From Laguncularia racemosa (taxonomy: Eukaryota > Streptophyta > Magnoliopsida > Myrtales > Combretaceae), in assembly GCA_037954665.1 (NCBI GenBank), contig JBBMOL010000280.1:310001-374000 (forward strand): a DNA stretch of 64,000 nucleotides, given 5' to 3'. A model generated the notes under the pieces. The model was not told the origin of the DNA, searched no databases, and was given only the letters and a program-made list of their open reading frames with translations. The position numbers and the translations under genes are program-made. Of the stretch, positions 12,092-24,790 are shown piece after piece. The number at the start of each line of letters is the position of its first letter. The stretch's first letter is position 1.

Positions 12092-12262
12092 CCTTCAATT
12101 TTGCAAAAATTGGCAAAACTAAAGGTTTGTTCTAAGCTATGTCTTTGTGACATATTTTTGAAATAATTTTTTTGGATAAACTATTTCGCAATTTTTTTTA
12201 AAAAAAAAGATATTATTTAAGAGAATTCCTCTAAAAACACGTCATCTTTTTATAATTTACCT
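12092..12262. repeat. right terminal inverted repeat
   Basis: Inverted partner of 8994-9165. It contains the palindromic ccttcaattttgc motif and ends in taatttacct. Confidence 0.68.
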
Positions 12263-13560
12263 TCTAATTTATAAATTGACACATTAAAGGGTAAAATTAC
12301 TTTATTTATCCCTCTTTTAATTTTATTTTTTGTAGCATTTCATTTATAATGTAATATATAACATCATGTATATATTATTATATCTACTTTATTGTATTGT
12401 AATATGATATATTGCTAAGTATACATTATATTTTATTAAGGTATTTACAAGTAATGTATATTTTTAACATATATTATTGTTATTTTACATGTTTTATTGT
12501 TTATGTCTTTTTCTTTTTTCCATTATTATAATTTTATAGTTATTGGACTATTCACGAGGTCGTTATAGTACTTTTTTAAGCTATTAAGATCTTATTCTTC
12601 AATCCATTCTACCAAGAAGATTAAGTTTTATTAACTCCAATTCAGTCAATTGAATAATAACCATTCAAAACTTATTATAGTTGCATTACTTTTTTGAGTA
12701 ATTGTTATTAAATCGTATCCCTATTCCATCCCGTGGCAGAGACATCTTCTAGCCTTAAAACCTAGCAGTGTATTAATTTATTTTCATCAGGTTTTCGGAA
12801 GCAACCCATGCACTCTTCAATTGGGCTAAACGAAATTGGCTTCCACTTAATTTTGAAGCCCATAAAAGAGGGAAAATATGCATTGGTCCTTCAACCAGCT
12901 CAAAAACGCCAGTTAAATTACAAGGTAGGTCCACTCTATACGGTTTTAATAATATTTCCATGCTTTGAGTTTGAGCTATTGACTTGGCTGCATCTTGTTA
13001 AACCCAAGGTTACCTATAAAATGGAAACAATAATGATCAACAATATCTAAATCTGGGTAAAATTTATGCACTCCAAACCTTCATCCGACACAACAACAAC
13101 GGTAAGGAGAAGATGAAATCGAAAAAAGACAAGACAAAATTTGGACGCAAGACCCAATAACGAGTATTCCAGTATGAACAGGACACAAGCTCCAACTAGA
13201 ATTAGAGATGAAATACAGAAAATGAAATTGAATGAAACCTTGCTACACAAGGCTCGGAAAATCAAGCCTGGAATTCGTTTGACTGAGCTCGGTAGCTGGC
13301 ATTGGGAATTGGGTGCAGGTTGGTCGGTTTTAAGCCTATAATAAGTGTCCTAAGGACCCGTTTGCGAGACCTAAATTATTAATATAAGCTAATGTTTCAT
13401 TCGAAATAAAATACAAACGCGTTTCCATCAAGTACGTCATGAGTACTGAGCACCGTAGTTTTTCCTTTTTACCTGGCGTTTCTTAAGTTTCTTCAGCACA
13501 AAAACCTTTTCAAAGTACTATCAATACATGCACGCATTACGCATATATGTAGAAGATAAG
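12263..13560. other. intergenic, no gene recognised
   Basis: The first 400 bases are very AT-rich. The remainder has only short frames without recognisable domains. It separates the inverted-repeat element from the 3' side of the eIF4B-related gene. Confidence 0.5.
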
Positions 13561-14069
13561 CAAGGCATCGCCAAACCAAAGCAATCACAAAAACATGGCA
13601 GAAGGAAATTCCATTGAAATGAGCAGCTACACCATCCGGAGGAAAAAAGGCTCACTACACGAGTTAACGACGAATCTGACAAAAGTGTACGATCAAAAAA
13701 ACAGAGCAGCTTTTATCCCCCTAGGCCCTAGCAATGCGCCTTGGGCCAAAGGCTAACAATTACTTCCCCTAAAGTCGTAAACTCCAATGCGCCTACAGGC
13801 AGACGAAAATCATAGCATAGGGGAACTGATAAATAATCAGATGGACATGGACTGAGATAGGAAGACACAGGATTAAGATCGAAGAAAGCACCTTGGAAGC
13901 GGCTAAATATCACTATCTAATTTGTGAACGACAAATTTCCAGAGCAAATAAAATCTGGACTTCATCGTGAATATCTACTACATCCTCGTGCTTCTAGATA
14001 TATTTGATTAAATTCCCTTCAGAGGGCACTCAGGCCATGCACAGCAAATCACCATACCAAGAAACCGAT
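13561..14069 (-). other. probable 3' UTR of the eIF4B-related gene
   Basis: It lies directly downstream of the stop codon at 14070 and has no other gene. The end of transcription was not located, so the left limit is arbitrary. Confidence 0.4.
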
Positions 14070-17000
14070 CTAGTAACCATTGATTTGGGCCCTCGATGCT
14101 GGACCTACCAGCCGAGAGAAAGGCACCTGTCCTTGACTAGGAATGCCTCTTTGATTAGAGAACTGCTCCGCAGCCTTTGGAGGAGCTGAAACTGATCTTG
14201 AGAATGCCTGGGCAAGCTCAAGAGCAGACGCCGTTTTCCCAAATCTCACACCTGCTTCAGGGGAAACAGGTTTAAGCTCCTCAACTGGCTTGCGCCAAGT
14301 CTCTGGAGAAGGTGGCCTCTCTTTCTGCGGCTGCCTATCTGCTTCCCTCACGTTCCTCCGGTTGTCATTATGCCAGTTCCTCCGTTGTGGATCATTTCTG
14401 TCATCTGGCCGTGGATCCTTCCTCTCAAATTTCTTCCCATGTCTTTGATCAGAGGCAGGGTTTTCATTCCTCTCACCATAACGGGCAGGTAGCGCATTTG
14501 CAGTACCCCTTTCAGTCCTTGGCACATTGTGTTTGACCCTTCAGATAGTCAAAACATGGAAAATGTTAGAGATGAACCAAGATAATAGCAAATGTGTGCA
14601 AGGTGGTTAGGCGCAGATGAAGTCTTTACCTCTCAGAACTTTGGCCCAATTCACTGTGAACGATAGAAACACCATCAACTCCTCTATTCTTCAGCACCTA
14701 AATCATAGTTGACAAGGTGAAAATCTTGCAGAAATATAGATTTCATCATAAAACACCCCCTATATGTATAAATTCTTAAAATGGATATTGTGGGTTTGTT
14801 CATTACACAAAAAGCATCATCAGAACAAGTTTTGGACGTTTACTTTGATCTAGTCTTTGCTATTGTCAAATATTACTGTTGGAAGGTCAAGAGGAAACGG
14901 TACTAGTGGCTTTTATGAATGATAACTGACAAGAGGATCAAATTATTTTCCCCATTTCCTATTGACATTAATGAAGCAGTTAACAACCACCACGGCAATC
15001 TAGAATCACCTACAACTTAAAATTAGTAGTAAAAACAGCTACTCTTTATTACTATAGTAAAGGATTGTAAATATTAGATTAAAAAGATGGGAAATGTTTT
15101 CCATAGAACACAGGCACATTATTATCACTGAAAATGAAAATATGGCATGCAACAACAAACAGAGAAGAAAAGGCAACAGAAAAAGGAACATAAGAGTGAA
15201 AGAAAATATACAAGTCACAGAAATTTAAAAATCTATGAACTAAATTGGCCACTAAGATGGTCACTCACCAGTTCTCGGGGACGAGCACCACCAAATACCA
15301 CGCTCCTGCATCAGTCAACAAATAATTTTGAATCATAAGATTGATCAAATGACCCATTACTACTATCAGCAGCAAAATCTACCCATTTTTGAGCTTCACA
15401 CCCCCCATCATACAACTGAAAAGACCACTCCAGATCCAGGGGGAAATGACATTTTTTTTATACTCTAATACAGTTCCAATACAGATACACTGCCAGAAAA
15501 CATGACAGGTATCAAGAACCAAATTGGTGATTTCAAATTCTGTATTTGTCATGGGATAAAATGAGCAATCACGCAGGCCAAAAAAAGAGGTCATAGCCAT
15601 ATTATTGTGGTAAATCCAGTGCTAAAAACATGCACAGTTCAAAAAAATTCAAATGTGTCTTAACAATGTAAACTCACATAGAATCTACTAAACACCCTGT
15701 GGCATCAACCAGACAATTCAATTCCCATAATTTCACATGAAAAGAATTTCTATATTTCTTTACAAAGCACGCTATTCTTTCTACAGACATCACAACAAAC
15801 CTTATTTTAAATCATGTTTTAAAGTAGATTAAAATGTGTAGATTGATATTCTGTTTACTTCTAAGAACTAATGACCTACCAAGTGCACTATATGGACTTC
15901 CAACTATCTCCAACAAGGCAAATGTCACAATCTAGAATCCCACCCCAATAGGGTGGTATGTTAGGTAATATTATCAATTATCATCCGATAGAGACCCGGA
16001 AATCAAAACACTAATTATATTGAATATAATATAAAAGATCCACACTTTCCAGAGCAAGTTACTCCTTACACAGCTTAAAGCTCCAAACATACACTCCACA
16101 AGAGAAAATAACAAAAATGACTCCCTTCCCTCTTTCACTACTACTTACCACTATTTATAACACTAGTCTTCTATTTACAAGCCACATGGCATCCCTTTAT
16201 TGGACTCCCTACTTACTATACTATTACTATTACTATTTATGCTAATAATTCTATTAACTATATCGAATATCTAGCATCATCCACTGATAAACCCAAAACA
16301 ATTTTAACTCTATTTTTCATTCACACTGCCTACTCCCTCTACAGCACTTGATCATGCGATACTCCAACAGCCATTTTTGCCAAAGACAACAGAGAAACCC
16401 AAAACACTCTCTTTTTATTTGATAGCACAGGAAGACTAACCATCCAAAGTCATGACACTCTCAGCACATCTAGTCCAGCACACTAGAATGCTTGAGAAAA
16501 ACTAAAGTGATTAACCTGTCTGCTCCAATAGCAACCATCACAAAATGGATCCTCAAACCACAAACCAATCAATTAGATGAAAATTCCATTTACATACCAA
16601 AAATGGCCCTGATCTAAATCCCCATATCTACTCCCCTTGAGTGCTTGACCATTACTCTCTTATCCCAACAACTATATGTAGTATCAGCATAAAAAGCTAA
16701 AAAACTATACATTCTCTACTCCAGAATGAGATAGATTATACCCACTAGGGCTTTTTCTTTTTTACACAGAAAAAAGTTTCTTGTAAAAATCATTAAAATT
16801 TTGTGACATAACTTTACAAGCCATTGTCAAATGTTGCATTTAAAACCATCTAAAGCCTTAGATATATCAGAAAGAAGAAAGTTTTCATCCATGACAATGT
16901 CAATCCTAGCAAAGCAGTAATAGAAGAGAAAAAGTAACCCTGGCCACTCACATTGCCCCCACTTTGCCTGTTTAAAACGTCATGAATGTATCAACAATAG

Positions 17001-19858
17001 ATGCCACTTCCATGTACTTAGTATATCCTAGTTCCTACTCTCGGCATGCAACATTGCATCACAAATTCTGTGCCAATCTGTCAGTTGTTCTGGCATGCAG
17101 AATGTAATAAATATGGTAATCAAGCTTAATGCATCCTTGCATCCATTATACAGCTCTTTGTAAGCATACACACTTGTCCCAACATCCAAAATATTGTCAG
17201 GATATCTTTACTTTTACAATGTTATAACCAATATAGAACCATGCAACAAGCTCCTGGCATGCAAGGGAAATGTCAGCTTTACACAAGTTGAACCCCTTTT
17301 CTTTTTATTTGGTGAGTCAAGTCAGTAATTTTCCTTCTATAGTACCACTGAAAACATAACAGAATACAATCTCCTACTTAAGGAACTAAGAAAGATGCAA
17401 GAGGAAATAGGTGATGCAATGCAGCATATAAACAAAAGGGAACCCTTTTTTTCCTCTTTTGGGTTGGGGTTTTGGTGGGGTGGTGGTTCTTTATGTTATC
17501 ACAGATGTGAGGATCAACATCACTCAGGCTAATATATCAAAGACACATCAAAAAAGAAATCTGGAATTCTCAAGCATTTTATGCAGGCAAATGAGTGCCA
17601 CAGCATCAAAGCAAATTCCATGAAACATGACCATGCTCAGAGCAAAAAACTTCAAGCTAATGAAAAATATACGGTAAAGATTTTGGTGTGGAAGCAGTAG
17701 ATTATCACTTCACAGTTTTTAAGCTATAGGACTTCAGGCAGGCTGCATTTCACAGACAAGGGTAGAATCAAGATAATATTAATTAATTATTATTCCATTT
17801 AAGAAAAAAAAAAAAAAAGAACAACTATTATGATTTCCATCAGAATTCCAAGTCTTTTTCTACTTCTAGTGGATGATATCACTCATGACACCATAAATCA
17901 ACTAAACGTGGTAAGAAAATTTCATGGAATTACAACAAAGCTAACACAAGAATAAAGAAAATAAAACATGTCTTGCCCATTTCCAGGGAAACTATAAAGA
18001 AAAGACACGAAAAACAATAGTGGTTGCATCATCAATTAACAGTATGGTTTAAAATTATTAACCTGTCCCGCTCACTGTTTTCATCCAATTGTTCAACTGG
18101 CTGTGAACGTGGTTTTAAATTCAATTTTGGGCGCTCTACTGCTTGGCTCCCACTCTCCACACCAGATGGACCATGCTTCGCAGAGTCCACATTTCCTTGT
18201 AATTCATTATTTATCTCCAATTGGCCAGAGTCCATTGACCTTTGATAGACCTATCCCAGTCATACTATCAGCAAGTAGCCATAGAGAAGATAGTCAATCA
18301 GAAACTGAAAATTTCTGGGTTGGATACCTGTTTATGATCAATAACTGCTGGTTCTGGATTTTCTAATGGCTTAGTACGAGGAAGCAACTTTAGCTTAGGC
18401 CTTTCTGATGCTTCTGAAACCACGGGATGCTGCAACCCCTGATGATGAAATTTAACATCAGCTTGCACTAGTTGAGACCCCTCACCGTTTATGACTTGAT
18501 TCCTCTCTCCGACGTCTGCATAAATAAGATCCTCAGATATCCTACCACTATGAGTCCCATCATTAATATTAAGACCCCGCTCCACATGCCTAGGCAGTGC
18601 AGCATCATGATATTCGCTCCCAGACAAAATTTCAACCCTGTTGCCCTTTACATCATCGTATACCTTGGAACTGAAATCACTCTTCACTTCCATATGTTTC
18701 ATGACTTCCATGTCAACCTGATAATGGGCTTCAGCGGACTGTTTTGACTGCCATCTACCTGATGACACCTTATCAACAGCACTCGCATGAACTAGTTTGG
18801 ATGCAGCATTGGAGGCAGACCATGCAGATTGTGCTGGCTCACCAACGCTTGCAGGAGCCTCCTTCCTCATACCCCATGCATTTGGTAAAGACCCAGAGAC
18901 TCCCTGCACACTACTTCCACCACCACTAGCAGAACCAACATTGCCAGCAACCCTCCCAGAATAGGAACTCAAGCCAGGTAAAGGAAAAACTTGAGGCCCC
19001 TGCTGACCTGACACCCTCACCACTGAAGCAACACCTTGAGGTTTCAGCTCCAAACGAGAAGAAGGAACCCGAAAACTGTCATCACTAACAATACGACGAG
19101 GAGCTGATACCCCATCCAGAGGCTTCCTCTCATCTTCATCGAAATTGCAGCCAATAGGAACTGCGTGAGTCAAAAAAGGGGTCTTATCATCAAAAGGCCG
19201 AGGGGCAGGGGACGAGTTCGGCCTGGATCGATGATCACCTCGGCCCATTGAATTACCCCACGCCCCCGTCCTATCATATCCCAGCCGATCGGATGACCTA
19301 ACTGACCTGCAAATTACCACTCAACCACATCAAACCACTATTCGATTTCTTCTCCCAGATCCATTTTTCCAAATCAACAGAATTCAATCATCCACTAACC
19401 ATAAAAAAAACCCACCCTTAAAGATAAACTAAAAAACCCATTATCCGGATCCCGAATTCACCTTTTATCCTCAGATCAGTGGGGAAAAAAAATCGAACGA
19501 GATAAAAACTTTAATAATTAATGAATAGACAACCAAAACTAACAAGTATCCAATTTAATAGGGAAAATTTTGACATAAACCCTAGAGCATAACTAACAAA
19601 AACAGAAAAATATACAATACCCAGATCAAGACGTCATGAGTTTCATATCTATATCAATACAAACTGACAAATAAAGCTTCAAATTTTCAAATAAATAAAA
19701 TTTAAGGAGAAAAAGAAAATGATATGTAATGTAATTAACGAATTAATATATACTCACACGCCAGGAGCAGAAGGGAGAAGAAGATCGGAAGGGATTGAAC
19801 CGCCATGGAAGTCCTTGAGTGTCATGGTGTTGCCACTAAAAGCCTTCTTCTTCGACAT
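14070..19858 (-). CDS. eIF4B-related protein, six exons, 613 aa predicted
   Basis: Exons (minus): 19858-19758, 19306-18328, 18250-18063, 15305-15269, 14697-14630, 14538-14070. All introns are GT-AG, phases agree, and the total is 1842 nt including the TAG stop. The start is MSKKKAFSGNTMTLKDFHGG, an N-terminus recognised in plant proteins labelled initiation-factor-related. Residues 34-360 are low-complexity, rich in Ser, Gly, Pro and Arg. Exon 4 encodes VVFGGARPREL (about residues 425-435), matching the FGGARPRE motif of plant eIF4B. The C-terminal part is Arg/Asp/Asn-rich and ends FSRLVGPASRAQINGY. eIF4B stimulates eIF4A helicase and binds RNA; that role here is inferred from the motif, and no RRM is visible. 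The 37-nt exon and the 2757-bp third intron are notable. The gene appears intact. Confidence 0.82.
15925..16370 (-). repeat. possible LTR fragment in intron 3
   Basis: The segment starts tgtcacaatctagaatccc, like many gypsy LTR edges read in reverse. On the minus strand it contains TATAAATAG near 16155. Neither a terminal CA with target duplication nor an internal region was found, so it is only a candidate that would help explain the 2.76-kb intron. Confidence 0.3.
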
Positions 19859-19908
19859 TTTTATTTTTTTCGTATTATATTATCGTTATTATGATTGTAT
19901 CGTAATTA

Positions 19909-19950
<42 letters not shown>

Positions 19951-20165
19951 GCGTTCAGGGAATGTAGGGAAGTACGTGTAGATACTTAAGTGGTCTTGTG
20001 AGAGAAAGAGAGTGAGAGAGAGGAGGGGTGAGAGAGAAGAAGAAATACGAATTTCTGTCAGAAGATAAAAAAGGAAAGTGGAGGAGAAAATTGGATGGAG
20101 GAGGGAAAGGAAGGAAGGGAGGAAGGGAGGGAGGGTGTCAGAGTCAGAGGAGGGGGATGGAGTCG
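19859..20165 (-). promoter_or_regulatory. 5' UTR and proximal promoter of the eIF4B-related gene
   Basis: Upstream of the ATG at 19858 in gene sense there is a (GA)n tract and then a long pyrimidine-rich stretch near 20090-20150. Both are common around plant transcription starts. No clear TATA box was identified and the start site is unknown. Confidence 0.5.
19913..19947. repeat. (TC)n microsatellite
   Basis: About 17 uninterrupted TC dinucleotides, read as GA in gene sense, about 55 bp upstream of the start codon. Confidence 0.97.
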
Positions 20166-20575
20166 GGTTAAAAGATGATGATTCGGGTGATGCTGTTGAT
20201 ATAAGATTTGGGCTTTAATGTAGGTTTACGCACCTTTTTTCTGGCCCAAAAATCTATGCCTCGCCCGCTCTTGAGTTGTTGCGGTGGAATTAGGGTCCGA
20301 ATTGTTTTCCTTGAGTAATCACTTGTTTGAATTTCTTGAAAAATAATTTAACCCATATCTTATCCATTTTATTTCAAATTATTATTTGAATACAATGACT
20401 TTTTTATCTCTAATCATATTTATAGTAAAGATAGTAATTAGAGAGTAAAAACTGAGAACTAAAAATTTATATACTTAGGAAAAAAAATGTTTTAAAATAT
20501 ACTTTATTTATTTATAAAAGAAATTTAATAAAGGCATGAGTTTAAGTTTATACGATGTTTAATTTTATAAAAAAA

Positions 20576-20613
<38 letters not shown>

Positions 20614-21508
20614 TTTTATTCTCTTAGTATCTCATTTTACTAGATGCAAGGTTTTAAAACGATGCAAAAAAGATAGAAAAAAATGAAAATGATGCATATT
20701 TCAATTTGATAAATTTATATTATTGCAATTAATATATTAATAGTATATGTTTATAAATTGTTTTAAATTGATTGATGTGTAATAATATTCATCCTTTCTT
20801 TGGTTGGAAAAAAAAAAGAAAAAAAAGTTCTAAACTAATTAAATGCCCACGATATGTGTAGATTTTAGATTTTAACCTTTTTTCTATACATATATATATA
20901 TAAAAGGATTATATCACATTAACATACTAATATTGTATGTTCATAAACCAATATGAATAATATATCCAATATTTATTTAGTTGTCCATGTTATCTATACA
21001 TTTATATATGAAATTATATGATTTATTAAAAGAAACAAAGGGTTACAATCCCCAATTCAACCCCTTGGCCCTTGACCCTCTTATATATCTAAGTCAATTC
21101 TCTAGTCAAGTCCAACAATACTACTAAAAAAAAATGGTAATTGGCAAAAGCAAAATATATATATATATATATTAAAACGATATGAAGACAAAAATGCTTC
21201 GCAATTATATAATATTAGATATGGTATAGTTACTATCATTTAATATAACTATTAATTTTATATGATTATTGATAATCATTTTACATTTTTATGAAATGTT
21301 ATGTTATGTTATTTATAAGAGCCGCTCTTTAACGAAACCTAGAATTATGTTTTTTATGTTAAGCCATGAAAGAATTGCAACTCTTGTCACTATTTACAAA
21401 AATGACGTGTTTCTTAAATATATAGTTCGAAAAGAATATGTTATTGACCAAAAGATAGTAGTAATGACAAGATGCATGTGACAAAATGTATTATAAAAAT
21501 AGAAAGAA
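20166..21508. other. AT-rich intergenic stretch, no gene
   Basis: Only short frames. It contains a (TA)15 tract at 20581-20610 and shorter TA runs near 20887 and 21158. It is the upstream flank of the host gene. Confidence 0.6.
20581..20610. repeat. (TA)15 microsatellite
   Basis: Perfect TA dinucleotide tract within AT-rich intergenic DNA. Confidence 0.97.
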
Positions 21509-22164
21509 ATATACTTTTAGTCTTTAATAGTTACCTACTTTTTTTATTTTGATCTTCAAACTTTTTTTTCCTTCTATTTTAATCCTTAATATTTTCAAAA
21601 CATTAATAAAATAATACTTTTATTATATATGTTAAATTTTCTCTTCATTATAAGAAATATATTTAATATTATCATTTTATTAATTTAATTAATAAAAACC
21701 AAATTGATGTTAATATGTATCACAGATAGATGTAAAACTTCATAGATATGATACAAGTCCTTTTTTTTAATAAAGTTTTAAAAATTTAATGACTTAAATA
21801 AAAGGAAAAAAAAGTTGATGATTTAAATAGAAAAATAGGTAAACATCGAGAAGTAAAAATACACTTTATATACCTCTTCATTTATATGATAATAAAATGA
21901 TATAATTTTCTCTTTATTAATAATATTTAATATTATTTTTATTATATCATATAAATAAATATATTTAATATTATCATTTTATTAATTTAATTAATATAAA
22001 CCAAATTGAAGTTGATATATATCACGAATGGATGTAAAACTTCATAGATATGATACAAGTCCTTTTTTTTATAAGGTTTTAAAAATTTTGATGACTTAAA
22101 TAAAAGAAAAAAAAAGTTGATAACTTAAATAAAAAATAGGTAAACATTGAGAAGTAAAAATATA
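21509..22164. repeat. MITE-like element with imperfect inverted ends and internal duplication
   Basis: The left end (atatacttttagtcttta..agttacctac) and the reverse complement of the right end (gtatatttttacttctca..gtttacctat) are imperfect inverted repeats. Inside, a block of about 210 bp is repeated in direct orientation (about 21657-21868 and 21958-22164), sharing gatgtaaaacttcatagata and atgatacaagtcctttttt. No coding capacity, so it is probably a non-autonomous DNA element. Confidence 0.5.
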
Positions 22165-22249
22165 CTTTTTCTCCTATAAAAATGTATTAATGAAGAGGTA
22201 TAAATGTGCTAAAGGAACCAATGGGTATACAAATAAACGAGGAGTAGAA

Positions 22250-22609
22250 AGGTAACCTTAGAAGCATGCCTAAACATTAGAGGAAATACAAATGCCCTTA
22301 AATAGTATCAGACCACATAAAATGGCAAGCATTAATGGTATCCATGCAAAATTTTTCTCTCATTGCTGGTATATTGTCGGAGATACTATAGTGAAGGTGG
22401 TTAAGGAAGTTTCTAAGAAAGGAGAAATGAGGTCGAAGTTAAATGAGACTCTACTCGTCATAATACCAAAAGTAAAAGGGGTAAACTATCTAAAAGATGT
22501 TAGACCAATAAGTCTCTGTACTACCTTGCATAACGTTATCACTAAGATCATAGTAAATAGGATAAAACAGTTGTTGGAGGAAATAATTAGTCCAACTTAA
22601 GACAGTTTC
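22250..22609 (+). pseudogene. LINE reverse transcriptase, N-terminal fragment
   Basis: The translation contains ASINGIHAKFFSHCWYIVGD, LLVIIPKVKGVNYLKDVRPI and NVITKIIVNRIKQLL. These are the fixed N-terminal RT blocks of plant L1-type LINEs (LIPKVK..DFRPISLCN..YKIISK..ANRLK). A stop (Q to stop) follows SPT and the text breaks at 22609, where H1 is inserted. The same RT continues at 40986. The 5' part of the LINE (ORF1 and endonuclease) is not seen. Confidence 0.85.
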
Positions 22610-22675
22610 TATAACGCTCCAAAACCTAGAGCATCATAGCTCGCCATGTGTCACTACTATAAAGTGACAAGCTAA
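22610..22675 (-). repeat. H1 3' LTR stub
   Basis: About 66 bp match the start of the H1 5' LTR at 39108 (shared aaaacctagagcatcatag and actataaag-gaca-gctaa). After gctaa the match stops and gag-pol sequence begins, showing a large internal deletion. Confidence 0.82.
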
Positions 22676-22689
22676 TCATTTCGCTATAT

Positions 22690-23842
22690 ACCTGTTTAAT
22701 AATACCTCAACCTCATTAGAAAATCAAACCTAACCACTAGATTGTGACAATCTATTGTGGCATAGTACTTAGACAGCCAGTTCACTCCTATAATTAAATC
22801 GAATTCTATCATCTCTAATACAAACAATTCAACTAACATTTTCTTGCCATATATTACAATCTACGCATCTTTACATATTTGATCTAATTTCCTTCTTACT
22901 TTAAAAGGAGTATTTATAAACATAGCATCACCCAATATAATAGGTTTTAATCCATATACATTTATAAACATAGGTGATATACAAGAATGTGTTGCATCCG
23001 TGTCAAATAATACATAGGTAGTATTTGAGTTTATGAGTAGTGTACCTACTATGGTATCTTAATCATGGGCATCCTACTGCAGCTGCTGTTGTAATGTAAA
23101 CACCCTACCAGGTGCCCTCTATCTTGGTCCAATGTTCTAGTTCCTGCCTAGTGGTCCTCTAGGTGCAAGTCTTATAGGCTATTGTACTTGTGGGGGTGTA
23201 TCTGCTTGAGTGCGATGAGTACCACACTCAAATGATCTGTGCCCTCTCTACTTATAGGCATGGTAGAAGGTTTGAGGGAGGGTCCTTTTGGTACAGCTCT
23301 TGCTAGTGTGTCCAGTTTTGCCATAGGGGAAGCATGCCCCTTCTAGCCAATTACACTGTTGCAAATCATGAGGTCCCAAATATCCAGGACACCTCATACC
23401 CGGTCCTACCTATGGTAGTGGAGGTAATGCTCAAGGTGCAAACCTAGTTTGAAGAGGTCTAAGCGCATAAGCCATAGGTCCAGCTTAATATACAGTCAAC
23501 CTCTTTCCTTCGTCTGCATAAGGTATGCTAGAAACAGGCTTTTTCCCCCAAAACTGATCATGATCTGCGGAATAGTTGTTCCTCTGTTCTCTTTTTACTC
23601 TACTCCAAGTATTTTGCTTTGTCAATTACTTCTGCATAAGTAGTCAACTGAAAAGCCCAAACTTCATGTTACAGGGTAGGCTCTAGTCCCCTTAAGAATC
23701 TTCTAGCTTGGGAGGCATCGTCTCCTCTCATCACCTCTAGCAAGAATTTGCTTTCGCAGTTCAGCTCCATTTCATATGCCTCCACAAATCTACTGCCATG
23801 CTGGCAATTATAATAATCCACCTCCATTTTGTCTCTGATGCT
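22690..23842 (-). pseudogene. H1 gag C-terminus, zinc knuckle and protease
   Basis: In minus-strand order: RDKMEVDYYNCQHGSRFVEA and DASQARRFLRGLEPTL (gag), a knuckle GACFPYGKTGHTSKSC at about 23340-23290, then the protease FDTDATHSCISPMFINVYGL (DTGA altered to DTDA) and ELFVLEMIEFDLIIGVNWL. Many Gln and Trp codons are stops. The gag begins on the far side of the element A insertion. The protein would have formed particles and processed the polyprotein. Confidence 0.8.
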
Positions 23843-23868
23843 ATGATGTACTCCGATACCAAAAAAGA

Positions 23869-24665
23869 TTATGTGCCTAAGTGATCTCAATACCAATCAA
23901 CAAGAACATACATACAATTGATTCAAATCCAATTAAATGGCATGAACAAGCTGTAAATAAAATTCCCAAATGGCATGATGAGTTTATGATGTGCCTCAAT
24001 TGACGTATTGCAATTACATAAAATCAATTGAAGAATCAATTGATTAAGTCCATAATTGGCGTGAACCCCTAATTCTTATGAACCCTAATTGGGCGTGAAA
24101 AGAACCAATGAAACAACCAATTACAAACTAAATATGATACACTAGTAATAATTGGAAGCAACTCAAGAAATATTAATATAACTCACAATACTCCTTAAGC
24201 CAACTCGCCACAATTTCACAAAGAAATTGATAAGAGTATATGCATGTAAGAGGATGTCTCTCACGGTAACAAAGTCTGAAAAATGATGTCCAAAAAGCTC
24301 CCTCAAAACTCTACTTAGCAAGTATTCATACTTGCTCCAATTAGGATAAAAATAACACAACAAATTACAAATAAGCCACTTAAGTGGCTGGTTCTTAAAA
24401 CAACAAATTACAAGTACAAATAGTCTTCAAGTGGCCAGTTCTTTACTTCAATTGAACACATTGTAGACCGTTGGAAGTAAGTCTAAGAATGTCCCTAATT
24501 TAATCCTTAGTGCATGTTATTTGCCATCCTGTAAAAATCAATAAATATACCTGCTAAAGTGCAAAGATAAGCATTATTAGATAAATATGGCAATATGTGG
24601 ATTTTTAGGCTCATGCATCCAATTAGGTTTGCCCACCATTGAAACTATAGGGTTGATTCCCATCA
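23869..24665 (-). repeat. Element A 3' LTR, canonical part
   Basis: Starts ttatgtgcctaagtg (tgatg in the partner) and ends gattcccatca. 797 bp, partner at 27526-28321. Confidence 0.88.
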
Positions 24666-24790
24666 TCTCCTCGAGCCTTTGAAAGATTTACCCTCAAATC
24701 TAAGGGGTCTTCTCTTAGATTAACACCTGGTGTTTGTGTTTGCTTGTTGGCTAAAGGTCTGGAAGAGCCAGTAATGTTTCTAATCTGTTC

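Larger units (their letters stand above)
8994..12262 (-). mobile_element. terminal-inverted-repeat element carrying a plant mobile domain gene
   Basis: Left end 8994-9165 and right end 12092-12262 are inverted copies of about 170 bp. They share aggtaaatta at the tips, ctcttaaataatatcttttt, ttgcgaaat and a subterminal ccttcaattttgc palindrome. Between them lies a decayed plant-mobile-domain gene on the minus strand. Long inverted repeats plus such a cargo suggest a Mutator-like element. No transposase is visible and I could not find a clean 9-bp target duplication, so the superfamily is inferred and exact tips are uncertain by a few bases. Confidence 0.65.

Noticed and set aside
12808..13341. 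Short plus and minus open frames between the inverted-repeat element and the host gene
   Set aside because: Under 85 codons each, no recognisable motif, and mutually overlapping on opposite strands.
14312..14536. Plus-strand open frame of 74 codons over the last exon of the eIF4B-related gene
   Set aside because: It is the antisense shadow of exon 6. The minus-strand frame has splice signals and family motifs.
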